From the NCBI GenBank assembly GCA_964486285.1, contig CAZALH010000001.1, forward strand, positions 62,001 through 126,000: a stretch of DNA of 64,000 nt, written 5' to 3'. Below, one piece after another: positions 1 through 9,277 of this stretch. The notes beneath the pieces are model-generated. The model saw only the letters and a list, made by a program, of their open reading frames with translations. It ran no database searches and was not told the DNA's origin. Made by a program: the position numbers and the translations under genes. How positions within the stretch are numbered: the stretch's first letter is position 1; each line of letters starts with the position of its first letter. This DNA comes from JAIDVZ01 sp964486285 (GTDB lineage: Bacteria; Verrucomicrobiota; Verrucomicrobiia; Opitutales; JAIRKQ01).

Positions 1-2
1 AA

Positions 3-788
3 CTCAATCAACAGATTTTTAGGAAAAACAAAACGGCGTTCACATTATTTGAAATAATCATTGCTCTATTCCTATTCGCACTGATTTTAAGTGTTTCATA
101 TTTTATATTTAATTACGCTATTCAAAAATACAAATCTGTCATTGAATATAACCACCTGCACAGAAAACTACACTCAATTACCGAAACTATAGCAAATGAT
201 TTATCTTGTATTATTCTAATTGAGAAGGGATTCCCGAATTTAGAAATAAAAACAATAAATGGTGTCACTACTATATCATTTTTCTCAAGTAATAATAGTG
301 AACACATCACAAAAGGAATGTATTTTAAATTAGAAAACCTTGGCATTAATAAACAAATTTTTACAAAATATGAACTCTCTGCATCCGATTCCCTTTTTCT
401 ACAAAACACATTAAATAATGCAAACTCAATTAATAAGACCTTTGCCAAATATACACCACAGACAACTACCGTATTGAGTAAAAATTTATTTTCTTTCAGA
501 ATACGCCTAGCAATACGTACACCATTGGGAGAAATTTTCTTCACACCACCTAATGCTAATTTAACATATAAAAATGGTGTTCTTTCCTATCAAGCAACGG
601 ATAAATTAAACTCTAATATAAAAGGCACATTATTATTCATGGATATTAACGTATCAGCATTACCCTCAGAAATTGCGCAACAGTTTGAAACTGTAAAAAC
701 ATATCCTCGACATATCCAAAATGAATTTTTAACTTCACATTTATGCAAATCTTTCAGAAGGGTTGCCCCTAAAAGTCATTGTTTTTGA
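3..788 (+). CDS. Prepilin-type (pseudopilin-like) protein, 5' end outside window
   Basis: The frame is open from the first bases of the window, well upstream of the first ATG at 318. Near its start it encodes a type IV prepilin-like N-terminus, TAFTLFEIIIALFLF: a Phe after a small residue, Glu at +5 and a long hydrophobic helix. Prepilin peptidase would cleave before that Phe. The remaining roughly 220 residues resemble a minor pseudopilin (GspJ-like) only in general plan, and no family is certain. Known role of the class: minor subunit of a type II secretion pseudopilus or type IV pilus, assembled in the inner membrane. The usual Gly at -1 is Ala here, which is tolerated in the class. Its 3' end overlaps convergent mreD by 20 bp. 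The true start lies upstream of the window. Confidence 0.6.
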   Translation, partial: LNQQIFRKNKTAFTLFEIIIALFLFALILSVSYFIFNYAIQKYKSVIEYNHLHRKLHSITETIANDLSCIILIEKGFPNLEIKTINGVTTISFFSSNNSEHITKGMYFKLENLGINKQIFTKYELSASDSLFLQNTLNNANSINKTFAKYTPQTTTVLSKNLFSFRIRLAIRTPLGEIFFTPPNANLTYKNGVLSYQATDKLNSNIKGTLLFMDINVSALPSEIAQQFETVKTYPRHIQNEFLTSHLCKSFRRVAPKSHCF

Positions 789-1290
789 ATATGTTTTGCG
801 TAATATTAAATGGATTTCTTTCTTTTTTAGACTCCACGAGAGCACAAATCGAAACAAAAACTTTGTCAAAAAAATATACTATTACTTGCGAAAAAATTAA
901 AGTGGCTAAAAAATCTTTAGTATAAAAAGAAACGTGGTGCATGATATATTCGTATAATATAAAAGTTACGTTACATAACTGCGCTAAAATTATAGATGTT
1001 TGCCTGGGAACAGATGTTAACTTCGCCTCTAAAAGAGGGTAAAAAACATAAAAAATTAGATAAATAAACACACTATCACCAAATCGATCATTAAAAGTTA
1101 AAGCATCTAAAAATAATCCCCCACATACTAAGAGAAAAACTATTAAAAATGTACTAGATAATCTTGTAACAAAACAAATAATTGCCCCAGACAATATAAC
1201 ACAAATATTAAAATTTAATAAAAATGCATTGATTAAATTCATCAAGCAGAATACTAAAAGGATAGCTACACTGGAAACTAAAACCATCAT
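769..1290 (-). CDS. mreD: Rod shape-determining protein MreD-like membrane protein
   Basis: A 173-residue, strongly hydrophobic protein with about five predicted transmembrane segments, the size and topology of MreD. MreD works with MreB and MreC in the elongasome that guides lateral peptidoglycan synthesis in rod-shaped cells. Sequence conservation in MreD is poor, so the call rests mainly on position: its ATG overlaps the stop of mreC (1287-1290, ATGA), which implies translational coupling. The C-terminus is polar (SKKERNPFN) and probably cytoplasmic. mreB is not visible in the window and may lie elsewhere. Confidence 0.75.
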   Translation of the reverse strand: MMVLVSSVAILLVFCLMNLINAFLLNFNICVILSGAIICFVTRLSSTFLIVFLLVCGGLFLDALTFNDRFGDSVFIYLIFYVFYPLLEAKLTSVPRQTSIILAQLCNVTFILYEYIMHHVSFYTKDFLATLIFSQVIVYFFDKVFVSICALVESKKERNPFNITQNIFKNNDF

Positions 1291-2132
1291 AAAATAGAAT
1301 CATTGTGAGTTAATACAACAACTTCATGTAATGAATTAATAAAAGTAGCATCTAAATTAACAACTGCTTTAAAAAATATTCCATCTTTAATATCAGTTAC
1401 ATCTGCTATATATCCCACTGTTAAACCACCAGGGAAAATGTTATTTAGGTGAGATGAAACTAATCGTGCCCCATTAATATCTTTATCCGTTTGAGGAATA
1501 ATATTTTCCGCAATACCGGTATACTTCGTTAAAATATCACTACCATTTCCCTGAAATACAATAGGAAAATGTTCACCTTCAAAACACGCTGACATTTTAA
1601 ACGTTGGTGAAGATAACAACTCAACTAATGATAAATTATCATAGACTTCTTTTATACGTCCAACAACATTACATTTAGATATTACTCCATCACCAATTGA
1701 AATTCCATCTTTTTTCCCTCTATTTATGACTAAATAATTTGCCCAAACTATCAAATCTCGCCTAATAACATTAGCATAAACAAATTTAAAGCGTTCATCT
1801 TTTAAATCAAAATCATTACTCTTGATGTGATTTCTCTCAATAAAATCTAAGAGGTTATTTATTCGCATCTGCAAATAAAAATTTGTGCGCATCAAATTTT
1901 CATAATCTGCTATCAAATTTTTCTTATTAACAAAATTCTTTTTTAAAAAATTTTTAAAATTATGCCCATTAAGTACAACATTATATAATGGAGCTTGTAC
2001 TTCAATAAATGCTTGCTGCACTGAAACAATAAATCCTCTTGGCAATAGCCACCATAACGCTAAAAATATCCCCAATGGTAATAAGTAAATAACTACACTA
2101 TGTTTTTTAAAAAACACAAATCTACTATTCAC
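1287..2132 (-). CDS. mreC: Rod shape-determining protein MreC
   Basis: 281 residues, a normal MreC length. There is a short cytoplasmic N-terminus, one transmembrane helix at about residues 13-33, a coiled-coil-like stretch (about 60-100), then the beta-rich periplasmic MreC domain. The conserved pattern VINRGKKDGISIGDGVIS followed by VVGRIKEV is the hallmark of the family (normally NKG..DGV..GM.V, then G..G.V). MreC is a bitopic scaffold that links MreB filaments to penicillin-binding proteins. It is the first gene of an mreC-mreD pair read leftward, and its start is 145 bp from tRNA-Leu, which is transcribed away from it. Confidence 0.92.
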   Translation of the reverse strand: MNSRFVFFKKHSVVIYLLPLGIFLALWWLLPRGFIVSVQQAFIEVQAPLYNVVLNGHNFKNFLKKNFVNKKNLIADYENLMRTNFYLQMRINNLLDFIERNHIKSNDFDLKDERFKFVYANVIRRDLIVWANYLVINRGKKDGISIGDGVISKCNVVGRIKEVYDNLSLVELLSSPTFKMSACFEGEHFPIVFQGNGSDILTKYTGIAENIIPQTDKDINGARLVSSHLNNIFPGGLTVGYIADVTDIKDGIFFKAVVNLDATFINSLHEVVVLTHNDSIL

Positions 2133-2277
2133 AGCATAATACTATTTTCAACAAAATTTTAAGCACAGCATATTACTTAATCATTAAAAATAATGCACAA
2201 CATTTACATTAAAACAAAAAACAGAATAAAAAGTATTGCATTTCAATATTAAATTAATACTTGGAACTTTACTATTA

Positions 2278-2363
2278 GCTCGGGTGGCGGAATGGTAGAC
2301 GCTGAGGACTTAAAATCCTTTGTCTGTAAAGACGTGCGGGTTCAAGTCCCGCCCCGAGCACCA
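2278..2363 (+). tRNA. tRNA-Leu (anticodon UAA)
   Basis: Class II cloverleaf: acceptor GCTCGGG pairs with CCCGAGC. The anticodon stem GAGGA/TCCTT encloses loop CTTAAAA, giving anticodon UAA. A long variable arm follows and the T-arm contains GTTCAAGTC. Discriminator A and CCA are encoded. It reads UUA/UUG, which should be frequent codons in such AT-rich DNA. Confidence 0.97.
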
Positions 2364-2572
2364 ATTAGCAAGCTGCTCGATAATTAATTAAAAAGTTAAA
2401 CCAAAAATTATACTAAACCTCTGCGGTAAGTAATTTTTTAGCAAAAAAAATATTTTTTTGTAAAAAAAGATTTTTTTTCTTGATTTATCATACAATACGT
2501 TTTATCCACTGTTCTTCTGGAAAAAACTTTTTTTGGTTTAATTTTGAGTATTTTAACAAAGGAAAGAATAAT

Positions 2573-3364
2573 ATGGCAAAAACAAGATCAATTTCGTCGC
2601 ACCCGAAAGTTCCTGAAGCTTTGGCTGCACCTACAGAAATAACAGATACAAATAGTGTTCAGCAAACCACTTCCTCGGCTTCTACACAGAGAACTGATCA
2701 ACTTTTTGTCCAACTTCCAACAGACGATCCTAACTGCTTTCTTATGCTCCCTAATGACATAGGCATAGATGAAAAAGAGTTAAGAGCAAGAAACGCTAAA
2801 AGGGTTGAGTGCAATGATGTTAATTATTTCTCTAACACTACAAATAGTCAAGACGTAATAGATCACATAAGAAACATTTGCGACATTAAATGTGTTACAG
2901 TTAACAACAATGGGAAGGATTTCGTATTTCCACATGAGGTTTTTAATTTTGATAAAGAACGGAATGGCCTAAGATATTTTACGGCAGTGAAGGAAGTTTA
3001 TCGCCTTACAGAAAAAAACTTAGAAGATTTTAAAGCAGAAGACTGCCTCAAGCCAGGTACTGAAGTCATTCATTATACAGATTTTGATTTTGAAACACTT
3101 TCCTCTACTGTTCAAAAAGCTAACTTTTACAATACTATTGATTGGAGTAATGCCACTGTAATGCTTAGATCTCAAAATATGTCTACGCTCGTAACAACAT
3201 TAATTAACAAGTTAAAAGATGTTCAAGCACTTCAAAAAACAATCCAATGTACCATGGATGAAATGCAACGTTATGAGGAAAAACATAATATAAGCCTAGT
3301 AAATATTAATGATATCTTGGATGAAATCCAAAAGTCACTGGATGCATCTCAGAACGCAAATTGA
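2573..3364 (+). CDS. Hypothetical protein, first gene of an orphan operon
   Basis: 263 residues from the ATG at 2573, which has a purine-rich ribosome site (AAAGGAAAG) just upstream. An in-frame start at 2480 would add 31 residues but lacks such a site. No family is recognised. The first 50 residues are Ser/Thr/Pro/Gln-rich and probably disordered. The centre is a mixed globular segment with Asp, Phe and Tyr. The last 70 residues look helical or coiled-coil (INKLKDVQALQKTIQ). There is no signal peptide and no membrane segment. It is followed after 63 bp by a larger orphan and then by a coupled autotransporter, so the three are probably co-transcribed. The composition suits a secreted or host-directed protein, but that is inference. 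Confidence 0.6.
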   Translation: MAKTRSISSHPKVPEALAAPTEITDTNSVQQTTSSASTQRTDQLFVQLPTDDPNCFLMLPNDIGIDEKELRARNAKRVECNDVNYFSNTTNSQDVIDHIRNICDIKCVTVNNNGKDFVFPHEVFNFDKERNGLRYFTAVKEVYRLTEKNLEDFKAEDCLKPGTEVIHYTDFDFETLSSTVQKANFYNTIDWSNATVMLRSQNMSTLVTTLINKLKDVQALQKTIQCTMDEMQRYEEKHNISLVNINDILDEIQKSLDASQNAN

Positions 3365-3427
3365 TATTAACTCAAATATTAATAAAAAATGTAAAGAATC
3401 AAATTTGATATATGGACGGAAGTATCA

Positions 3428-5410
3428 ATGCAAGTCAAAGAATTTTCTAGTTCGTATAACATACAGTACTCGTTTTACGAAAAGGGAAACAACAGACTTA
3501 TATCCGTCCAAGCAGCAAACAACAACCAAGGGTTACATCGACAACAAATTAATTCGTTATATTTTAGGTCATTTGATGATTTTTTCAATGAATGGTATAG
3601 TGCTATAAAAAACACCAATAAATTTTTGAACCAAAGGCAAGTTACTATCAGCAATGCTCAAAACTCTAATGAAACAAGTGAAGTTATTAATAACCTTTCA
3701 GAAGTTTTTAATATAATCGAAAACGTTGTTATAGATGCATCAGAAGCCAGTAGTAATCTTGAAACTGTTCACAATGTTCAATTAGAAGGTTTAAAATCAC
3801 ATGAGTTATATGAAATAGAAAGTTATTTTTTAGAAAAATGCATAGAAATCGATGAGATGACATTGGAGGATATAAAAGCAACTGTTAATGGGACAAGCGG
3901 AGATACTAACGGTAATCACGCTAATTTTGATGAACAAAAAAAGTACTTACATAAAAAAATTAATGAGTTAAAAACAGAACGCGAAGCTATAGAAAAACAA
4001 TTAATAAACAATAACATTAAATCAACGATAGTTAATTCCCCAAATACTATGTCTAAAAATTGGAACAATAATCGGAGCAAATTAAATGTATTAATACCTA
4101 AACTAGGTATGTTTTTTGGGAAGCACGCAGAAGTTCTCAAGTCTCTATATCAAAGTATTGTTTCATTAAATAAAGTATCTAGTTTATGTGAATCTCAAGA
4201 GAAGTTTACTGTACCTACATTAAGTGATGTAGAAAATGCAGGAAAAATCTCTTCTTTACCAATTGACATGAATTTTATAGCTAACGCGCTAGAAGAATTG
4301 AATAAGTCATCATCAAATACAGTGACATTTTCAGCACTTCAACAGATTCAACAGCAATTAAATGAAGAAAATTTCAAAATTTTTTCATTTAGTGGGGCAA
4401 AATGCGACCCTAAGTACGATTATGAATTTAAAGGGAATCGGTGGGTATATGCTTACGTAAAATATCTTATAAAACAAAATAACAATCGAATAAAGTCCAC
4501 TATTAAAGAACTCTGCACAAACGGAATTACTCCGACGCAGCAGCTTCCTTATGAGACCAATGAGGATTCAGTTGTAGATAACTTTTGCCACAAACTTGAA
4601 CCAACGTCAGTAACTATTGCTCATACAGAATATCAAAACAATGACAATGAGTCCAACCCAATAACCACCCCACCGGACAATGATTCTGCAACCCGAACAA
4701 GTACTAACACATTTAATGATGATTATGGCATAAATTTCTCATCTGATGATGAAAGTGCAGCCCCTGAAAACTCTGAATTACCAACGCAAAATAATGAATA
4801 CACTGACAGTTCCAACGATGACAATATACCTAGTAACGAAGATAATAACAGAAATATCATTATAGATACTAATATATCGACTCTTAATAATGCTTTGGCT
4901 CAAATAAATAATTCCTTAACTCAAGAAATTTCAGAAGCTAGCACATCTGAAACACAAGTTATCGACTGTCTCAAATGTAATTTATTTGAGAGGAGTAGTT
5001 TGTTACAAAACATAGTATTACTTTATATGCTAAAAGCTTTTTCTACGAGAAATCATAGTAAATTCTCTAAAAAAACATCTAACATCACTACTCAATCCAA
5101 GTTTTCACAAATGGTATCTAATGCGGTTAAACATAACTCAGCAAAAGATTCTAAGATTGATCAATATGTAGGTAACCTTTTATCCCAAAAACATGTTTTT
5201 TATAAAAAAACACAAAGCCAAATGATAATCCAAGACTCAAATGATAACCATAACAAAATAAAAGTGACAAAAAATCAAACCGACAGTTATTCGGTTGAAA
5301 TCTCAAATCAACGTGACGAACCAATCTCGTTTGGGATAAGTCAAGGAAGTGTCAAGAAAACGAACTCTGTTTTATTCAAAAAAATTCAAACAAAAAACTC
5401 CAATATATGA
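3428..5410 (+). CDS. Large Asn/Ser-rich hypothetical protein, possible effector
   Basis: 660 residues of no recognised family. Residues 1-150 are mixed. Residues 165-195 form a charged coiled coil (KKINELKTEREAIEKQ). The middle is helical. Residues 400-490 are acidic and low-complexity (Asp, Asn, Ser, Thr, Pro), most likely disordered, and the last 130 residues are basic and polar. There is no signal peptide and no clear transmembrane helix. The start ATG at 3428 follows a GGACGGAAG ribosome site. The stop overlaps the start of the autotransporter gene by 4 bp (ATGA), so translation of the two is coupled and a shared job is plausible. Secretion or host targeting is inferred from composition only. 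Confidence 0.6.
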   Translation: MQVKEFSSSYNIQYSFYEKGNNRLISVQAANNNQGLHRQQINSLYFRSFDDFFNEWYSAIKNTNKFLNQRQVTISNAQNSNETSEVINNLSEVFNIIENVVIDASEASSNLETVHNVQLEGLKSHELYEIESYFLEKCIEIDEMTLEDIKATVNGTSGDTNGNHANFDEQKKYLHKKINELKTEREAIEKQLINNNIKSTIVNSPNTMSKNWNNNRSKLNVLIPKLGMFFGKHAEVLKSLYQSIVSLNKVSSLCESQEKFTVPTLSDVENAGKISSLPIDMNFIANALEELNKSSSNTVTFSALQQIQQQLNEENFKIFSFSGAKCDPKYDYEFKGNRWVYAYVKYLIKQNNNRIKSTIKELCTNGITPTQQLPYETNEDSVVDNFCHKLEPTSVTIAHTEYQNNDNESNPITTPPDNDSATRTSTNTFNDDYGINFSSDDESAAPENSELPTQNNEYTDSSNDDNIPSNEDNNRNIIIDTNISTLNNALAQINNSLTQEISEASTSETQVIDCLKCNLFERSSLLQNIVLLYMLKAFSTRNHSKFSKKTSNITTQSKFSQMVSNAVKHNSAKDSKIDQYVGNLLSQKHVFYKKTQSQMIIQDSNDNHNKIKVTKNQTDSYSVEISNQRDEPISFGISQGSVKKTNSVLFKKIQTKNSNI

Positions 5411-7783
5411 AAGCTAAAATAAATTTTTGCTCTTTTATAACTATACTATTTTTTTTAGTAATACTGACTCCAGCTTTAGAGGGGCATCCGAAAGACCAAG
5501 AGGGGGAAACCCAACAGGGAATGGTAGCAAAAAGGGAAGAAATGGTGGATAGGGGGATGGGTGATTATAAGCAGGATAACAATAGTGAACCTTGGTTAGA
5601 TTTAAAAAAACAAGCTTTAGAAGCATTGGGGGGTGATGAAAGCCTCGCAGAACAAGTAGCATATCTTGCTTATAAGATAACAGTACCATATAAGATAATA
5701 GAATCATATCTCCATCCCATTTCAGAGAACTTCAAGAAAGACGCAGACGCAAAAGCAGAGAATTTTTATAAAACGGTCCTATCAAATGAATGCCAGAAGC
5801 TGAGGAATCAAAGTTTGTTGGCAGACCGCGAAGACACTAATAACACTATTACATGTCCTAGCTTTGTGACTAAGGAAGAAGATGGTCATATTTATTTTGA
5901 AGTGAATAGATATAGATTCGATAAAGAAAGTTTTAATTTTATTAGAACCGAAACAGAAGCCGTACGTGCATGTGATAATGACGAAAACGAAGCAAAATTA
6001 AAAACTTATTTAGACAAAACATCAAAAATAGCAGAATCAAAAGTTAATTTAACAACAACAGCAGAAATAATAAAATTAAAAGACGATCTAGAAAAAATAG
6101 AAGTAACATCAGAAGATAAATCAGCAAAACTAGCAGCATTACAAGTTTATATGATAAGCTCAGACTTAAACGATAAAATAGCAAAATTAGAAAAAGCAAA
6201 ATCAGAAAAAGTAGAATTAGAAAACTTAGGAAAAGTAAAATCGGAACTAGAAGCCGAAATCGCAAAACTAGAAGCCGAAATCGCAAAACTAGAAGCCGAG
6301 GTAAATCAAGAAAAGGATTCGCAAATTAATGAATTTAGTCCAGAGGTTAGTTCTAAAAATGAAAATACTCAAGGCGAGCCAAGCGCAACAACAACAGCAC
6401 CTGAAAAAAATCAATCAGGAACTGGATTATTAGCAACGCATGCAAGACAACAGGTAGGTACGCAAAACAGTCAAGGAGACAATGTAGTAAACAATGGAGG
6501 ANNNNNNNNNNNNNNNNNNNNNNNNNNNNNNNNNNNNNNNNNNNNNNNNNNNNNNNNNNNNNNNNNNNNNNNNNNNNNNNNNNNNNNNNNNNNNNNNNNN
6601 NGTAGGTACGCAAAACAGTCAAGGAGACAATGTAGTAAACAATGGAGGAAACAATGAGGGAAACGGCGCAGGAAACGATGCAGAATCAAATATGGTACAA
6701 AATTCTACAGACAATAATCAACAAAACATAAATAGTCAAGGGGTAACACGGGGAACAAATGCAACTCAAGCTCCTGACAATAACGAACAAGATGGTAAAA
6801 AAAATCCCCCTCCTCCTCCTCCATCAGATAAGGAATATGGAGAAATATTTAAAAACGTACTAGATACGTCTTATGAGCATTCATTAGTTGCACGTAATGT
6901 AATAAGAACAGTACAGTCAAGTGTCTTAAATGAGTTGGTTGCGGACGAACTATATGTATTTGACAACATATATACACGTAATCACTTATGGGGGAAAGTA
7001 TTGTATGAACACGGACATCACACTGCTAGTTTACATCATGTCGATCACACAAAAGGAATTTTAATAGGAAATACAATAGATATTGATAGCCAAAAAAGCA
7101 TTGGAATTGTTGCTGGCTTTACTGCAACTGATATGCGCTACAGAAAAGCTTATAATGGCGCAAAAAGTAAGCAAAATAGCTTTCATAGCGGTATTTATGG
7201 CTCATTCTTGGTGGGCAGATTTTTCTTCAGTGATATTTTTGTTGCGGATTATATACAATACAAAGATTTGCTTAATCCATCAATACAAAGAGTAAAGGAG
7301 TACAAAATTCACTCAACTTACCATGGAAAAGCTATTTCTAATAAATTTAGCATGGGTTATATATTAGAGGCTGAGCAACACGTTTTTTGTCCTGAAGTAT
7401 CAGTTTATTATGACTACATCCAACAAAATAAACATGGATATCATATGTTAGATCATTATGACGTAGTGAATGATAGAACACATGATACGTTTGTTACATG
7501 TGAAACAGGGATCAGATATTTTAATAATTCTAATCCGATAATAATACCAAATATATTTGTTGGTTATGAATTTACATTAAAACGTGATATTGGAACACGG
7601 TCAATGACTCCAAAACAAGACATAATATCATCAGAAGCTATAAATAGTGATAACTTTGTTGCACGATTGAATCTCAATTATGACCTGTTCCAGCAAACAC
7701 AAGCGTCAATCCAACTTGATGGAAGTTACAGAAAACATCACAGTACATTAGGAATTGGTTTTATACTATCGCATCAATTTTAG
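5407..7783 (+). CDS. Autotransporter with coiled-coil passenger, interrupted by an assembly gap
   Basis: Starts with a signal peptide (hydrophobic core about residues 8-24). A passenger follows with a long Lys/Glu/Ala-rich coiled coil that ends in heptad copies of EAEIAKL, then an Asn/Gly/Gln-rich linker and a Pro-rich PPPPPPS stretch. The C-terminal roughly 310 residues form a beta-barrel beginning near LWGKVLYEHG and ending in Phe, as expected for BAM-inserted type V secretion barrels. A 100-N gap at 6502-6601 puts the two halves in different frames. Removing the gap together with the duplicated 48 bp beside it (148 bases) joins them exactly in frame as a protein of about 742 residues. It is coupled to the upstream orphan gene by a 4-bp overlap. 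Confidence 0.82.
6247..6300 (+). repeat. 21-bp tandem repeat encoding heptads
   Basis: About 2.6 near-perfect copies of a 21-bp unit starting CTAGAAGCCGAAATCGC. Each unit encodes one heptad (LEAEIAK), extending the coiled coil of the autotransporter passenger. In-frame copies of this kind can change number by slippage and so alter stalk length without breaking the gene. Confidence 0.85.
6502..6601. other. Assembly gap (100 N) with identical 48-bp flanks
   Basis: The 48 bases at 6454-6501 are repeated exactly at 6602-6649, on either side of the N run. The contig ends therefore overlap, or a tandem repeat was collapsed. 100 is a placeholder length, not a measured one. Confidence 0.9.
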
Positions 7784-7819
7784 TATTGAATTTTGTGGTA
7801 CGATTAGTTGTTTGAATAC

Positions 7820-8353
7820 ATGGAATATCACTTAGCGGTGTATGCAGCATTTCTAATATTTTCAGTTCTAGCATATATCTGTGTGCAAAAACCAGTTTTT
7901 ATAGAACATATTAGAAATTGGTTGCTGTATGATCGCTATTCAACAGTAATCCTGTTCGGTAGCGCAAGTGTGATATTCTTGTGTAAAATTTTGCATTTAA
8001 GCATCGCTGATTTCGGAGAATATAAAACCGTTTTATTTATCTTATTTTCAGGAATTTGTATACTTTCTTTCTATAAAGTTAGGGAATTATTATCAATACG
8101 AGGATTAGCAATTTTAGCTCTATTTTTCTGCGACAAAATTCTTGATTCTATTTACACTCAAATCTCGTTAATTAATATAATTTTCACATGTATCATCTAT
8201 GCTATAATAACAATAGCAATTATTTTTGGAAGTGCTCCTTATTTACTTAGAGAGTGTATAGATAGTGTGATAGAATATCCAAATAGAGCGAAGTATCTTG
8301 GGTATTCGTTTTTAATTTGTGCCTTCATTAGCTTGGGCGTAATTTTCAATTGA
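7820..8353 (+). CDS. Hypothetical multi-pass membrane protein
   Basis: About 177 residues from the ATG at 7820. A TTG at 7808 in the same frame is the alternative start, and neither has a good ribosome site. About five hydrophobic helices are visible: near residues 5-22, 40-58, 65-82, 90-108 and 115-140, with another at the C-terminus. No catalytic motif is visible. The gene starts 36 bp after the autotransporter stop and may share its transcript. Its 3' end overlaps the convergent hydrolase gene by 8 bp. A function cannot be assigned. Confidence 0.65.
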   Translation: MEYHLAVYAAFLIFSVLAYICVQKPVFIEHIRNWLLYDRYSTVILFGSASVIFLCKILHLSIADFGEYKTVLFILFSGICILSFYKVRELLSIRGLAILALFFCDKILDSIYTQISLINIIFTCIIYAIITIAIIFGSAPYLLRECIDSVIEYPNRAKYLGYSFLICAFISLGVIFN

Positions 8354-9248
8354 ATAAATACTTATCAATATTTCGATTTTTTAATAAAAATGCACGAATC
8401 GCACTTCTAGCATCTTGAGAGTCTTCAAGCAAGAAATAATTTCCATGTTCATATCGCTTAAGCAAGGCATTAGGTAAAATTTTTGCCCAACGTTTTAAGG
8501 AAACTTTTGTATGAACAAAATCTAAGTCCGACCATAAAAACTTCATTTTTTTATTACTTAAAATAAATGCTTTTGATTCGATGTCATCATAAACACTCAG
8601 CGAAGGGTGATCCGGGAAAAGAGGAATATCTTTCAAGCCTTGGCTAATAGCTATTCTATTGAAATAAGAATTGTATGGCTTTAAATACCCATATTCAATC
8701 TGTGAATTCATCGTTCCAGAACCAAGATGTAAGTATATTCGTTGTAAGCAATTAGTAAAACGCGTTAAAATAGTACTAATTATCGGACATTTGAATAACA
8801 TGAGTATAAAAAACAACCGCGGCATCTTAAAACATGATGAATTTAAAAATATCATACTACTAATGCGCTCAGGCCAACGTTCAGCCATAGCTAATCCTAC
8901 AGCCACACCAAAATCGTGCATTACTATATGAAATTTCCGAAATTTCATATTCTCCGCAAACTTTACAGCATTTTTTATGTGATTAGAAATATTATATTTA
9001 TAAAGTAATGGTTTATCAGAAAATCCATACCCTAAATGATCAAGCGCAATACAGCGGAAATCTTGACGTAGTTCACGAATCAGATCACGATACATAAACG
9101 ACCAACTTGGGAAACCATGTAACAATAAAACTGTTTCTCCCGTACCCTCTTCTAAATAATGTACACGATTACCCTTAGAATCAATGACAGAAAAATGCGA
9201 CTCAAAAGGATACATTTCAGAAAATTTCTCCTTTTTATTAAAAATCAT
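8346..9248 (-). CDS. Alpha/beta hydrolase of the haloalkane dehalogenase type
   Basis: 300 residues with the alpha/beta hydrolase fold. The oxyanion segment is LLLHGFPSWSFMYRD, followed by ALDHLGYGFSDKP, and the nucleophile elbow VMHDFGVAVG carries Asp, as in haloalkane dehalogenases and OleB-like hydrolases. The C-terminal segment that normally carries the catalytic His (GHFLQED or similar) reads HGNYFLLEDSQD. The usual His position is Tyr, with a His four residues earlier. The enzyme may therefore be inactive, use a shifted His, or have another activity. The ATG at 9248 follows an AGGACAGG ribosome site. No signal peptide is seen, so it should be cytoplasmic. Substrate unknown. Confidence 0.8.
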   Translation of the reverse strand: MIFNKKEKFSEMYPFESHFSVIDSKGNRVHYLEEGTGETVLLLHGFPSWSFMYRDLIRELRQDFRCIALDHLGYGFSDKPLLYKYNISNHIKNAVKFAENMKFRKFHIVMHDFGVAVGLAMAERWPERISSMIFLNSSCFKMPRLFFILMLFKCPIISTILTRFTNCLQRIYLHLGSGTMNSQIEYGYLKPYNSYFNRIAISQGLKDIPLFPDHPSLSVYDDIESKAFILSNKKMKFLWSDLDFVHTKVSLKRWAKILPNALLKRYEHGNYFLLEDSQDARSAIRAFLLKNRNIDKYLFN

Positions 9249-9277
9249 TAACCTGTCCTTTTGATTCTGAATAAATT

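Noticed and set aside
2480..2572. N-terminal extension of the first orphan gene
   Set aside because: The ATG at 2573 has a ribosome site; the upstream part is low-complexity AT sequence.
5441..5707. Hydrophobic minus-strand frame inside the autotransporter gene
   Set aside because: Antisense to a signal peptide and coiled coil; Leu/Pro-rich sequence is the expected complement of Lys/Glu/Gly-rich codons.
6044..6286. Leu-rich 80-codon minus-strand frame
   Set aside because: It is the complement of a Lys/Glu coiled coil and not a membrane protein.
6494..7783. A separate downstream gene starting inside the first N gap
   Set aside because: Collapsing the duplicated flanks puts it in frame with the upstream half; the start lies in placeholder sequence.
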